Shown here one piece after another: positions 15,232-24,038 of a stretch of 64,000 bases of DNA. The stretch spans positions 558,001-622,000 of the forward strand of contig NZ_VCNG01000001.1 in NCBI RefSeq assembly GCF_006227205.1, in the 5' to 3' direction. Within the stretch, counting starts at the first letter, position 1, and each line of letters starts with the position of its first letter. The stretch is from Pseudomonas sp. ICMP22404 (lineage in GTDB: Bacteria; Pseudomonadota; Gammaproteobacteria; Pseudomonadales; Pseudomonadaceae). The position numbers and the translations under genes are program-made. The notes below the pieces were generated by a model, which worked only from the letters and a program-made list of their open reading frames with translations, made no database searches and was not told the DNA's origin.

Positions 15232-17040
15232 TCAGCCTTCGATCTCGATCAGGATCTCGCCCGGATTGACCCGGTCGCCCTTGGCCACATGAATGGCGGT
15301 GACCTTGCCGGCGATGGCCGCCTGTACTTCGGTCTCCATTTTCATGGCTTCGGTGATCAGCACAGCTTGGCCAGCCTTCACCACGTCGCCTTCCTTGACC
15401 AGCACATCGACGATGTTGCCCGGCATGGTGGTGCTGACGTGGCCAGGTGCAGAGGCTTGCTTGCGCTTGCTGCTGCCGCCGCTGACGAATTCATTGAGCG
15501 GTTCGAACACCACTTCTTCCGGCATGCCATCGATGGACAGGTAGAAATGACGCTTGCCTTCGGCCTTGACGCCTACCCCGGTGATGTCGACGCGGTAGGT
15601 TTCGCCATGAACGTCGATGACGAACTCGGTCGGTACGCCTTCGCCGCCCGCCGAGCCCACACTGCCTGCCTCAGGGATCGGCAACAGCACTTCCGGAGTC
15701 AGGGTGCCGGCTTCGCGCTCTTCCAGGAACTTGCGCCCGATATCCGGGAACATGGCAAAGGTCAGCACGTCTTCTTCGGATTTGGCCAAGGCGCCTATTT
15801 CGCCGCGCAGCTTGGTCATTTCCGGCTTGAGCAGATCAGCCGGGCGCACGTCGATCACGTCTTCGCTACCGATAGCCTGGCGACGCAGCTTCTCGTTCAC
15901 TTCACCCGGCGCCTTGCCGTAGCCGCCTTGCAGGTAGAGCTTCACTTCGTTGGTGATGGTCTTGTAGCGCTCGCCGGCCAGCACGTTGAAGAAGGCCTGG
16001 GTGCCGACGATCTGCGAGGTCGGCGTGACCAATGGCGGGAAGCCGAGGTCTTCGCGCACTCGCGGGATTTCCGCCAGCACTTCGTTCATGCGGTTCAGCG
16101 CGCCCTGCTCTTTCAACTGGTTGGCCAGGTTGGAAATCATCCCGCCGGGTACCTGGTTGACCTGGACACGGGTGTCCACCGCCGTGAACTGGCTTTCGAA
16201 CTGGTGGTACTTCTTGCGCACCGCGTAGAAGTACAGGCCGATTTCCTGCAGCAACTCCAGGTCCAGGCCGGTATCGAACTCGCTGCCCTTGAGGGCAGCG
16301 ACCATCGATTCGGTGCCAGGGTGGCTGGTGCCCCAGGCAAAGCTGGAGATAGCAGTGTCGATGTGGTCGGCGCCGTTCTCGACAGCCTTGAGCTGGCACA
16401 TCGCGGCCAGGCCGGCGGTGTCATGGGAGTGGATGAACACCGGCAACGATTGCTCGGCCTTCAACGCCTTTACCAGTTCGCCAGTGGCGTACGGGGTCAG
16501 CAAGCCGGCCATGTCCTTGATCGCCACCGAATCGCAACCCATGGCTTCCATCTGCTTGGCCTGGGCCACGAAAGCGTCGATGGTGTGCACCGGACTGGTG
16601 GTGTAGGCGATGGTGCCCTGGGCATGCTTGCCGGCAGCCTTCACCGCCTCGATGGCCACGCGAAGGTTACGTACATCGTTCATCGCATCGAAAATGCGGA
16701 AAACATCGATGCCGTTGACCGCGGCCTTGGCCACGAACGCCTTGACCACATCATCGCTGTAATGGCGATAGCCCAACAGGTTCTGGCCGCGCAGCAACAT
16801 TTGCAGACGGGTGTTGGGCAGCGCGGCGCGCAGCTGGCGCAGGCGCTCCCACGGGTCTTCTTTCAGGAAACGCACGCAGGCGTCGAACGTCGCGCCGCCC
16901 CAGACTTCCAGCGACCAGTAGCCGACTTTGTCGAGCTTGTCGCAGATGGGCAGCATGTCTTCGGTGCGCATGCGGGTGGCGAGCAGCGATTGGTGGGCGT
17001 CGCGCAGGATTGTGTCGGTAACAAAGATCTTCTTGGACAT
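15232..17040 (-). CDS. pycB: Pyruvate carboxylase subunit B (carboxyltransferase plus biotin carrier; oxaloacetate-decarboxylase-alpha-like)
   Basis: 602 residues from the ATG at 17040; an ATG at 17046 abuts the AAGGA site and is too close to it. The carboxyltransferase barrel begins KIFVTDTILRDAHQSLLATRM and includes DVFRIFDAMNDVRNL and FIHSHDTAGLA. The C-terminal biotinyl domain carries the biotin lysine in ITEAMKMETEVQA. With the biotin carboxylase subunit encoded 12 bp upstream it forms the two-subunit pyruvate carboxylase of pseudomonads, converting pyruvate and bicarbonate to oxaloacetate in the cytoplasm. Databases often label it OadA, but no Na+-pump beta or gamma subunit genes are present, which supports the carboxylase role. 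Confidence 0.93.
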   Translation of the reverse strand: MSKKIFVTDTILRDAHQSLLATRMRTEDMLPICDKLDKVGYWSLEVWGGATFDACVRFLKEDPWERLRQLRAALPNTRLQMLLRGQNLLGYRHYSDDVVKAFVAKAAVNGIDVFRIFDAMNDVRNLRVAIEAVKAAGKHAQGTIAYTTSPVHTIDAFVAQAKQMEAMGCDSVAIKDMAGLLTPYATGELVKALKAEQSLPVFIHSHDTAGLAAMCQLKAVENGADHIDTAISSFAWGTSHPGTESMVAALKGSEFDTGLDLELLQEIGLYFYAVRKKYHQFESQFTAVDTRVQVNQVPGGMISNLANQLKEQGALNRMNEVLAEIPRVREDLGFPPLVTPTSQIVGTQAFFNVLAGERYKTITNEVKLYLQGGYGKAPGEVNEKLRRQAIGSEDVIDVRPADLLKPEMTKLRGEIGALAKSEEDVLTFAMFPDIGRKFLEEREAGTLTPEVLLPIPEAGSVGSAGGEGVPTEFVIDVHGETYRVDITGVGVKAEGKRHFYLSIDGMPEEVVFEPLNEFVSGGSSKRKQASAPGHVSTTMPGNIVDVLVKEGDVVKAGQAVLITEAMKMETEVQAAIAGKVTAIHVAKGDRVNPGEILIEIEG

Positions 17041-17052
17041 GGTCATACTTCC

Positions 17053-18468
17053 TTACAGGCCTGCGTGGGCGGCAATGGCGGCGGCGATGGCCAGGGCCAG
17101 CTCTTCGGGTTTGCGCTTGATCGAGTAGTTGGTCAGTTCAGGGTGGCTTTCGACGAAGCTGGTGTTGAACTGGCCGCTCCGGAATTCCGGGTTGCGCAGG
17201 ATTTCCTGGTAGTACGCGGCAGTGGTCTTGACCCCCTGCAGGCGCATGTCATCCAGGGCACGCAGGCCTCGGTCCATGGCTTCTTCCCAGGTCAACGCCC
17301 AGACCACCAGTTTCAGGCACATCGAATCGTAGAACGGTGGAATGGTGTAGCCGGTATAGATCGCCGTATCGGTGCGCACACCCGGGCCGCCAGGGGCGTA
17401 GTAGCGGGTGATCTTGCCGAAGCTGGGCAGGAAGTTGTTCTTCGGGTCCTCGGCGTTGATCCGGAACTGCAAGGCAAAGCCACGGTGCTGGATGTCTTCC
17501 TGCTTGACCGACAACGGCAGCCCGGACGCAATGCGGATCTGTTCGCGAACGATGTCGATACCGGTGATTTCTTCGGTGATGGTGTGTTCCACCTGCACCC
17601 GGGTGTTCATCTCCATGAAGTACACCTCGCCCTCGGCGAGCAGGAACTCCACGGTGCCAGCGTTCTCATAGCCCACGGCCTTGGCGGCGCGCACCGACAG
17701 GTCGCCGATGTAGGCGCGCTGCTCGGGCGTCAGTTGCGGGCTGGGGGCGATTTCGATCAGCTTCTGGTTGCGCCGCTGGATCGAGCAATCCCGTTCGAAC
17801 AGATGCACCACGTTGCCGAAACTGTCGCCCAGGATCTGCGCTTCGATGTGCTTGGGGTTGACGATGCATTTTTCCAGGAACACTTCCGCCGAACCGAACG
17901 CCTTGGTGGCTTCGGAGATGACCCGTGGGAAAGCCTGTTCCAGTTCTTCACGGCTGTTGCAGCGTCGAATACCCCGACCGCCGCCGCCGGACGTGGCCTT
18001 GAGCATCACCGGGTAACCGATCCGGTCGCCCTCGGCCAACGCCTCTTCGATGCCCGATACGTTGCCTTCGGTGCCCGGTGTAACCGGCACACCGGCCTTG
18101 ATCATGCTGCGGCGCGCTTCGGTCTTGTCGCCCATGCGGCGAATGACTTCGGCCGCAGGACCAATGAATTTAATTCCGCGTTCGGCGCAGATGTCCGCCA
18201 GTTCGGCGTTTTCCGAGAGGAAACCATAACCGGGATGCAGGGCATCACAGCCAGTCTCCACGGCGAGGTTCACCAGTTTGCGCGGGTTGAGGTAGCCGGC
18301 CAGCGGGTCAGCGCCGATGCTGTGGGCCTCGTCCGCACGCTTGACATGCAGGGCATGGCGATCAGCGTCGGAATAGACCGCGACCGAGCGAATGCCCATC
18401 TCCGCGCAAGCGCGCACGATGCGGACGGCAATCTCACCACGGTTGGCGATCAGGATCTTTTTTATCAA
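17053..18468 (-). CDS. pycA: Pyruvate carboxylase subunit A (biotin carboxylase)
   Basis: 471 residues of the ATP-grasp biotin carboxylase family, beginning IKKILIANRGEIAVRIVRACAEMG. The glycine-rich ATP loop is KATSGGGGRGIRRC and the metal/bicarbonate region is YFMEMNTRVQVEHTITEEITG. The start is a TTG at 18468, eight bases after AGGGA; no in-frame ATG fits the family N-terminus. It carboxylates the biotin of PycB, encoded 12 bp downstream. It resembles AccC, but its pairing with the carboxyltransferase subunit and a divergent LysR gene marks it as the anaplerotic enzyme. Confidence 0.93.
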   Translation of the reverse strand: MIKKILIANRGEIAVRIVRACAEMGIRSVAVYSDADRHALHVKRADEAHSIGADPLAGYLNPRKLVNLAVETGCDALHPGYGFLSENAELADICAERGIKFIGPAAEVIRRMGDKTEARRSMIKAGVPVTPGTEGNVSGIEEALAEGDRIGYPVMLKATSGGGGRGIRRCNSREELEQAFPRVISEATKAFGSAEVFLEKCIVNPKHIEAQILGDSFGNVVHLFERDCSIQRRNQKLIEIAPSPQLTPEQRAYIGDLSVRAAKAVGYENAGTVEFLLAEGEVYFMEMNTRVQVEHTITEEITGIDIVREQIRIASGLPLSVKQEDIQHRGFALQFRINAEDPKNNFLPSFGKITRYYAPGGPGVRTDTAIYTGYTIPPFYDSMCLKLVVWALTWEEAMDRGLRALDDMRLQGVKTTAAYYQEILRNPEFRSGQFNTSFVESHPELTNYSIKRKPEELALAIAAAIAAHAGL

Positions 18469-18655
18469 TTGGAGGTTCCCTTGAGCCGGTGATACCACGG
18501 CCTGAGGTTCAGGCCGACGCGTGACCAGATGTAACAATCGGTCGCAGCACCACACTAGTCCCGGCCGTTGATTAACAAAAATGAATATTTATTGGGTCAG
18601 GCATAAGGGAAGACTTATAGTTGACCTACCCGTCGTGGACCAGAGTGGCTAGAAA
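18469..18655. promoter_or_regulatory. Divergent pycA/LysR control region
   Basis: A 187-bp gap between divergent starts. It contains a near-palindromic AT-rich block AATGAATATTTATT (18580-18593), which suits a LysR-type T-N11-A site. Autoregulation and control of pycAB by the adjacent LysR protein are inferred from position. Confidence 0.4.
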
Positions 18656-19618
18656 ATGCGTAAGTCATTGATGCGTATGACATTGCGTCAACTTCAGATT
18701 TTCAACGAGGTGTGCGACCTGAGGTCCTACAGCCGCGCAGCCGATGAAATGTCTCTCACTCAGCCGGCCGTTAGCCTACAGATTCGATCCCTGGAAGAGC
18801 TGATTGGCCAACCGCTGTTTGAGTACGTTGGCAAAAAACTCTACATGACCGAAGCCGCCGAAGCCCTGCAACGCGCCAGCCGGGACATCTTCGGACGCCT
18901 GGAAAACCTCGACATGCAGCTTTCGGACATGCAGGGCTCGCTGCAAGGTCAACTGAAGCTGGCGGTGGAGTCCAGCGCCAAATATTTCGTGCCGCACCTG
19001 TTTGCCGCGTTCAAGCGCCAGCACCCGGAGGTCAACCTGAGCCTCACGGTGGTCAATCGCGGACAAGTCATTCGCCGGCTCTCGGACAACCGGGACGACT
19101 TGGTGATCATGTCCATGGTCCCTCAGGACATGGGGTTGGAGTTCCTGCCATTCCTCAACAATCCGATCGTGGCCGTGGCGCCGCCGGATCATCCGTTGTG
19201 TCACATGGGCCCGCTGCGCTTGCAGGATCTGGAGCCGTATACGTTGCTGCTGCGCGAGCCGGGATCAGGCACGCGGCTGGCCTGCGAGGAGTATTTCAAG
19301 GAGAAACGGGTGCATTTCACCCAGACACTGGAGGTGGCGTCCGCGGAGGCCCAACGCGAATGCGTGGTGGCCGGCCTGGGCGTGGCATTGTTGACGCGCC
19401 ACGCCGTGAGCCGGGAGCTGTCGTCCGGCGCACTCATCGAGCTGCCGGTCGAGGAACTGCCGCTGTACCGCAGTTGGTGCCTGGTACAGGCCAGGGCGAA
19501 ACGACTGTCGCCAGTGGCCCACGCCTTCCTGGCGTTTGTGCGCGGCGAACGCGCTCAGATCATTGGCCTGGTTGAGCGTTTCGACGGGAAGCCGCCGGCG
19601 TCGCCTGCCAGTAATTGA
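18656..19618 (+). CDS. LysR family transcriptional regulator beside pycAB
   Basis: 320 residues. The N-terminal helix-turn-helix reads TLRQLQIFNEVCDLRSYSRAADEMSLTQPAVSLQIRSLEE, followed by a LysR effector-binding domain (YFVPHLFAAFKRQHPEVNLSL, LREPGSGTRLACEEYF). It is divergent from pycA. The effector domain resembles the CbbR/CysB-like class, but the ligand is not evident. ATGs at 18656, 18671 and 18677 are all possible starts. Its last 59 bases overlap the end of a convergent small gene. Confidence 0.9.
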   Translation: MRKSLMRMTLRQLQIFNEVCDLRSYSRAADEMSLTQPAVSLQIRSLEELIGQPLFEYVGKKLYMTEAAEALQRASRDIFGRLENLDMQLSDMQGSLQGQLKLAVESSAKYFVPHLFAAFKRQHPEVNLSLTVVNRGQVIRRLSDNRDDLVIMSMVPQDMGLEFLPFLNNPIVAVAPPDHPLCHMGPLRLQDLEPYTLLLREPGSGTRLACEEYFKEKRVHFTQTLEVASAEAQRECVVAGLGVALLTRHAVSRELSSGALIELPVEELPLYRSWCLVQARAKRLSPVAHAFLAFVRGERAQIIGLVERFDGKPPASPASN

Positions 19619-19769
19619 ATTCTGTGACGTCAGGATATTCGCTGATTTCCGCCAGGAGCTGGCGCTGCTCATAACGGTCTTCGATCGCACGACGAAACGC
19701 CATGCGGCGCTGGTCTTCCTGTTGACGACGGGTTTTGACGGCGCTGCGTTCTTCGTAGGACTGGGTCAT
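19560..19769 (-). CDS. Small conserved Arg-rich protein (possibly PA3496-like)
   Basis: 69 residues, strongly basic and helical, with the block VKTRRQQEDQRRMAFRRAIEDRYEQRQL. This resembles, from memory, the small pseudomonad proteins named PA3496-family putative envelope integrity proteins; that match is not verified. The start has a GGGAGT ribosome site seven bases upstream. The 3' end overlaps the convergent LysR gene by 59 bases. No signal peptide or membrane segment is seen. Confidence 0.6.
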   Translation of the reverse strand: MTQSYEERSAVKTRRQQEDQRRMAFRRAIEDRYEQRQLLAEISEYPDVTEFNYWQATPAASRRNAQPGQ

Positions 19770-19904
19770 GTCGAGACTCCCAAGACGTATACGGGAGTTT
19801 TACGATGACAATACGGGATGACGATTTAGCGGCGCAGGGGTTACAGATCGATGAATGTTGCGACTAGTGGCCTCTTGCAGCTTGAGGCTCGTACCTTGCA
19901 GCTT

Positions 19905-20771
19905 CTAATCATCCAACGCCTTCACCGACTTGGGCGACAGCCGCAGGCTGCGAAGGCTGCGCTTGACGCTCTTGAGGTGGTTGACCAGACTCGGCCCACG
20001 GGCCATGGCAACGCCCATCGCCAGCACATCGATCACCACCAGGTGAGCGATGCGCGAGGTCAGCGGCGTGTAGATCTCGGTGTCTTCATGCACGTCGATG
20101 GCCAGGTTTACCGTCGAGAGTTCGGCCAATGGCGTCTGGCTCGGACACAGGGTAATCAACGAGGCGCCGCTTTCGCGAACCAGGTTGGCAGTGATCAACA
20201 GATCCTTGGAGCGCCCCGACTGGGAAATGCAGATCGCCACATCGGTGGGCTTCAGGGTGACCGCCGACATGGCCTGCATGTGCGGATCGGAATAGGCAGC
20301 CGCCGTGAGCAACAGCCGGAAGAACTTGTGCTGCGCATCCGCCGCCACCGCGCCCGACGCACCAAAACCGTAGAACTCCACACGCTGGGCCTGGGACATG
20401 GCCGTGACCGCTTTCTGCAGCGCCACCGGGTCGAGCTTCTCGCGGACCTCCATGAGGGTGTGCAGGGTGGTGTCGAAGATCTTCAGGCTGTAGTCGGCGA
20501 CCGAATCGTCTTCATGGATCGCAAACTGGCCGAAGCTCGCACCGGCCGCCAGGCTCTGCGCCAGCTTGAGTTTCAGGTCCTGGAACCCGGAGCAACCGAT
20601 GGCGCGACAGAAGCGCACGATGGTCGGTTCGCTGATGCCGACACTGTGGGCAAGATCAGCCATGGAACTGTGCATCACGGCCGCGGGATCAAGCAGTACG
20701 TGATCGGCGACTTTCAGTTCCGATTTGCGCAGCAGGTGGCGCGACTGGGCGATGTGTTGCAACAGGTTCAA
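19905..20771 (-). CDS. RpiR family transcriptional regulator (HTH plus SIS sugar-phosphate domain)
   Basis: 288 residues: an RpiR-type helix-turn-helix (MADLAHSVGISEPTIVRFCRAIGCSGFQDLKLKLAQ) and a C-terminal SIS domain (VEFYGFGASGAVAADAQHKFFRL, AICISQSGRSKDLL) that binds phosphosugars in relatives. Start is a TTG at 20771. It is often auto-named HexR, but it differs clearly from the canonical pseudomonad HexR next to zwf/edd as I remember that sequence; it is closer to the second paralog found beside the pyc genes. A 15-bp palindrome of HexR-box type (20817-20831) lies 46 bp upstream of its start and suggests autoregulation. Confidence 0.88.
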   Translation of the reverse strand: MNLLQHIAQSRHLLRKSELKVADHVLLDPAAVMHSSMADLAHSVGISEPTIVRFCRAIGCSGFQDLKLKLAQSLAAGASFGQFAIHEDDSVADYSLKIFDTTLHTLMEVREKLDPVALQKAVTAMSQAQRVEFYGFGASGAVAADAQHKFFRLLLTAAAYSDPHMQAMSAVTLKPTDVAICISQSGRSKDLLITANLVRESGASLITLCPSQTPLAELSTVNLAIDVHEDTEIYTPLTSRIAHLVVIDVLAMGVAMARGPSLVNHLKSVKRSLRSLRLSPKSVKALDD

Positions 20772-20816
20772 GGGGATGGACTCTTGTTATTGGCGGTGGC
20801 CGGGATGTAGCAAGTT

Positions 20817-20831
20817 TGTAGTTATACTACA
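20817..20831. promoter_or_regulatory. HexR/RpiR-type operator palindrome
   Basis: TGTAGTTATACTACA is a perfect 6-3-6 inverted repeat just upstream of the RpiR gene. It fits the HexR box known in gammaproteobacteria (TGTAATTAAATTACA type). Likely an autoregulatory site; binding is inferred. Confidence 0.65.
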
Positions 20832-20911
20832 GGAATTGCCTTTTTGCCTGCCCAATACGTAACTCGATATCCCGATTTCATGCTGTATGCACGCCATGTA
20901 GCAGCCAGGCG

Positions 20912-23785
20912 CTATAAACCGTCTTCGTCGGCCTGCAGCAACGCGGCCAGGCCTTCTGCCTCGACGGGACGGCTGATGAGGTAGCCCTGGACTTCGTCGC
21001 AACGCTCGGCTTTCAGGAATTCGAGTTGTCCCGGCCGCTCGACACCTTCGGCCACCACCTTGAGCGATAGCCCGTGGGCCATGGTGATGATTGCCCGGGT
21101 GATCGCCGCATCCTCGCCCCCCTCCTCCAGCCCGCGGATGAACGCCTGGTCGATCTTCACGTAATCCACCGGGATACGCTTGAGGTAACTCAAGGAAGAA
21201 TAGCCGGTGCCGAAGTCGTCGATCGCCAGCTTGACCCCAAGGTCGCGCAACTGTTGGAAGGTGGCGATGATGTGTTCAACGCTGTCGAGCAACTGGCTCT
21301 CGGTCAACTCCAACTCCAGGTACTCGGGAGCCAGGCCGGTTTCTTCCAGCACTTGGCGCACAAGGCTGACGAGCTTGCCCTGGCGCAACTGATGCACCGA
21401 CAGATTCACGGATACCCGGATCGGTGCAAGCCCCTGGCGCTGCCATTCGCACGCCTGCCAGCAGGCCTGGCGCAGCACGAATTCGCCAATGGGCCCGATC
21501 AGTCCGGTCTCCTCGGCGAGGCCGATGAAATGCCCCGGCGGCACCCGCCCCATGGCCGGATGATCCCAGCGCACCAGCGCTTCCGCCGCCTTCAGACGAC
21601 CGCTCGCCAGGCACAATTTGGGCTGGTAGAAGACCTTCAGCTGCCGCTCTTCAAGGGCTTTGCGCAGCTGGTTCTCCAATTGCAGGCGCTCCAGCGTGCT
21701 GGCCTGGAGGCTGTCGGTGTAGAACTGGAAGTTGTTGCCACCCAGGTGCTTGGCGTGTTGCATGGCCATGTTCGCCTGGTTGACCAGGGTGGAAACATCC
21801 CGCGCGTTGTCGGGCAGCAGACTGATACCGATGGAGGCACTGACCACCAGCTCGTGACCTTCAATGGTCTGTGGCAACCGCAACTTGGCGGACAAGCGGG
21901 TTGCCATGCGCGCCAGGCTTGAGAGATTGCCATAGGCATCGAACAGCACCGCGAACTCATCGCCGGACAACCGCGCGATGGTGTTGGCCTCCGGCAGCGC
22001 ATTGATCAGGCGCCGGGCCATTTTCTGCAACAACTGGTCGGCGATGTCGTGGCCAAGGCTGTCGTTGAGCAGCTTGAAGCGATCCAGGTCGATATGCAGC
22101 AAGGCCAAGCTGCGGCGCCCGCCTTGGCGCACCCGCTGCTGCGCTTCCTGCAGGCGTTCGCGGAACAACGAGCGATTCGCCAATCCGGTCAACTCATCGT
22201 AATGGGTGAGATAGCGCATCCGCTCTTCGGATTCGCGCCTGGCCGATAAATCGGCGAAGAAGCCCACGATATGACTAACGCTTCCGCGAAAATCTCGCAC
22301 AATGCTCAATTGCAGCCACTGCGGATACAACTCGCCATTGGCCCGCGCTTCCACCAGTTCACCCTGCCAGGTGCCGTGTTGCTTGAGTGCCTGGCGAATC
22401 ACGGGATAGTGCCGGCGCGCATCGCGGCTGCACGGCAGGTCGACGACGTTACGTCCCAGCATGTCCTCGATATTGAAACCGGTAATCCGAGTGAATGCCT
22501 GGTTGGCGGCGAGCAGCGCATAGTGGGGGTCGAAGATCACGATACCTTCGCTGGCGGCCTCGAACACTGTCGCCGCCAGTTGCCGTTGCTGTTCCAGCTC
22601 TTTACTGACGCTGATGTTTCTTCGGGTGCCCACCATGCGCAATACCCGGCCGCTGGCGCTGCGCTCCACGGCCCGGCCACGGTCTTCGATCCAGACCCAA
22701 TGGCCATTACCGTGACGGATGCGGTACTCGATCTGATAGTCCTCGCTACGGCCCTTGAGGTGTTCGACCAGGGCTCGCTTGAGCGCTGGCAGGTCTTGGG
22801 GGTGCAGGCGTGGCGTGAGGTGGCTGAGCATCGCCGTGATGTATTCCGGCTCCAGACCCAGCAATTCCTTGAGCTGGGTGTGATGGACTTCATCAGTCTG
22901 CAGGTTCCAGTCCCACAACCCCAACTCACTGGCCTTGAGGGCCAGGGCCAGGCGCGCCTCGCTCTTGCTCAAGGCCTGGCTGGCGGCCTCCAGTTCGAGA
23001 CTGCGCTGTGCGACCCGCGCCTCGAGACTCACTTGGGCCGCACGCAGTTGCTCCTCGGCGAGACGACGCTGTTCGACCTCCCGTCCCAAGGCCCCGTTAA
23101 GCTGCGCACTGCGGATTTGCGTCTGTTGCAGATGCTCGATCAACGCCTGATTCTGGAACCGTCGCAGCATGCCGCTTTGCATCAATCGATTGACCTGCCA
23201 GGCCACCACGCTCAGGGATACCAGCACCACCAGACCGAGCCAACCCCATCCGCGCTGCTGTTCGTCACCGCCCCAGAAGAGGAAGCCGATGGCCGGCAAC
23301 AGGCAGGGCAAGGTGAAAGACAGGAATGCCGGCAGGCTCACGGCATAGGCAACACTGGCCGACAGCGTGGCTGCGCCGATCAGGCCGAACACCCAGGCCT
23401 GTTGCTGGAAGCTGTCGGCCGGGACCAGGGCGATGCCGGCCCCGGCCAGCGTCAAGCCAGTCATCGCCGAACCGAGCAGGAACATGCGCAACCAGATCGG
23501 GTGCGCCTGGCGGCTGGGGATCGCCGAATCGAAGGCCGCGACTTGTATCACCCGTAGCGCCACCAGCGACAACAGCCAGACCAGCCATACGCTGACCAGG
23601 AAATAGCGTGACGGCTCCCACAACAGGCCGGCGCAGACCAAGCCGTTGACCAGCATGAATAACGTGGGCAGCAGCGAGCCCTGGTACAACAACCGTGTAC
23701 GCTCTACAGCCATCTCCGTGGCGTACTGCTTGCAGATGACCCGCGGTTCCACACAGGGGCCCGCCAGATCGGAATTGAGGGTCAT
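20912..23785 (-). CDS. Membrane-anchored PAS-GGDEF-EAL protein (cyclic di-GMP turnover)
   Basis: About 957 residues from the ATG at 23785 (MTLNSDLAGP); a longer start at 23857 is less likely. The N-terminal 190 residues hold five to six membrane segments, followed by a coiled coil (about 210-275), two PAS/PAC modules (ASELGLWDWNLQTDEVHHTQL; VFEAASEGIVIFDPHYALLAANQAF), a GGDEF domain whose active motif reads SGDEF (IARLSGDEFAVLF), and a full EAL domain (AAEALVRWDHP, DDFGTGYSSLSYLKRIPVDYVKID). The EAL motifs look intact, so phosphodiesterase activity is likely; the Ser substitution leaves cyclase activity open. The gene lies between the RpiR regulator and uvrD, which face it convergently and divergently in the pseudomonad arrangement I recall. 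Confidence 0.9.
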   Translation of the reverse strand: MTLNSDLAGPCVEPRVICKQYATEMAVERTRLLYQGSLLPTLFMLVNGLVCAGLLWEPSRYFLVSVWLVWLLSLVALRVIQVAAFDSAIPSRQAHPIWLRMFLLGSAMTGLTLAGAGIALVPADSFQQQAWVFGLIGAATLSASVAYAVSLPAFLSFTLPCLLPAIGFLFWGGDEQQRGWGWLGLVVLVSLSVVAWQVNRLMQSGMLRRFQNQALIEHLQQTQIRSAQLNGALGREVEQRRLAEEQLRAAQVSLEARVAQRSLELEAASQALSKSEARLALALKASELGLWDWNLQTDEVHHTQLKELLGLEPEYITAMLSHLTPRLHPQDLPALKRALVEHLKGRSEDYQIEYRIRHGNGHWVWIEDRGRAVERSASGRVLRMVGTRRNISVSKELEQQRQLAATVFEAASEGIVIFDPHYALLAANQAFTRITGFNIEDMLGRNVVDLPCSRDARRHYPVIRQALKQHGTWQGELVEARANGELYPQWLQLSIVRDFRGSVSHIVGFFADLSARRESEERMRYLTHYDELTGLANRSLFRERLQEAQQRVRQGGRRSLALLHIDLDRFKLLNDSLGHDIADQLLQKMARRLINALPEANTIARLSGDEFAVLFDAYGNLSSLARMATRLSAKLRLPQTIEGHELVVSASIGISLLPDNARDVSTLVNQANMAMQHAKHLGGNNFQFYTDSLQASTLERLQLENQLRKALEERQLKVFYQPKLCLASGRLKAAEALVRWDHPAMGRVPPGHFIGLAEETGLIGPIGEFVLRQACWQACEWQRQGLAPIRVSVNLSVHQLRQGKLVSLVRQVLEETGLAPEYLELELTESQLLDSVEHIIATFQQLRDLGVKLAIDDFGTGYSSLSYLKRIPVDYVKIDQAFIRGLEEGGEDAAITRAIITMAHGLSLKVVAEGVERPGQLEFLKAERCDEVQGYLISRPVEAEGLAALLQADEDGL

Positions 23786-24038
23786 AGGCACTGTTCTTGT
23801 TCTTAGGGGCACGGAGAACCCGAAACGAGCACCGAGCATACACAAGCCAGAGGCCATCCCACACTGCTCCCGCTCACAAAAATGTCTAAAAATGTCGCTA
23901 TTTCATTGGACGACAGCCCCTTCAAGCGTGTTTTGCCGCCGCTTGCACCCATGACTGACCGGTCATCCCAATCGGTCTTTTATCGGCAGAGGTAAAGCTT
24001 GGTTTGCCCGGGGTGCCGCCGCACCCTAGAATGCGCCG

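Noticed and set aside
15232..17040. Na+-pumping oxaloacetate decarboxylase
   Set aside because: No beta or gamma membrane subunit genes are present, and the upstream gene is a biotin carboxylase.
15148..18492. 1114-codon open frame on the plus strand opposite pycB and pycA
   Set aside because: It is antisense to two well-recognised genes and its sequence is low-quality His/Gln/Arg-rich, typical of a GC-rich shadow frame.
19905..20771. Naming the RpiR regulator hexR
   Set aside because: The protein differs from the canonical pseudomonad HexR that I remember, and no zwf, edd or glk gene is adjacent; the family name is safer.
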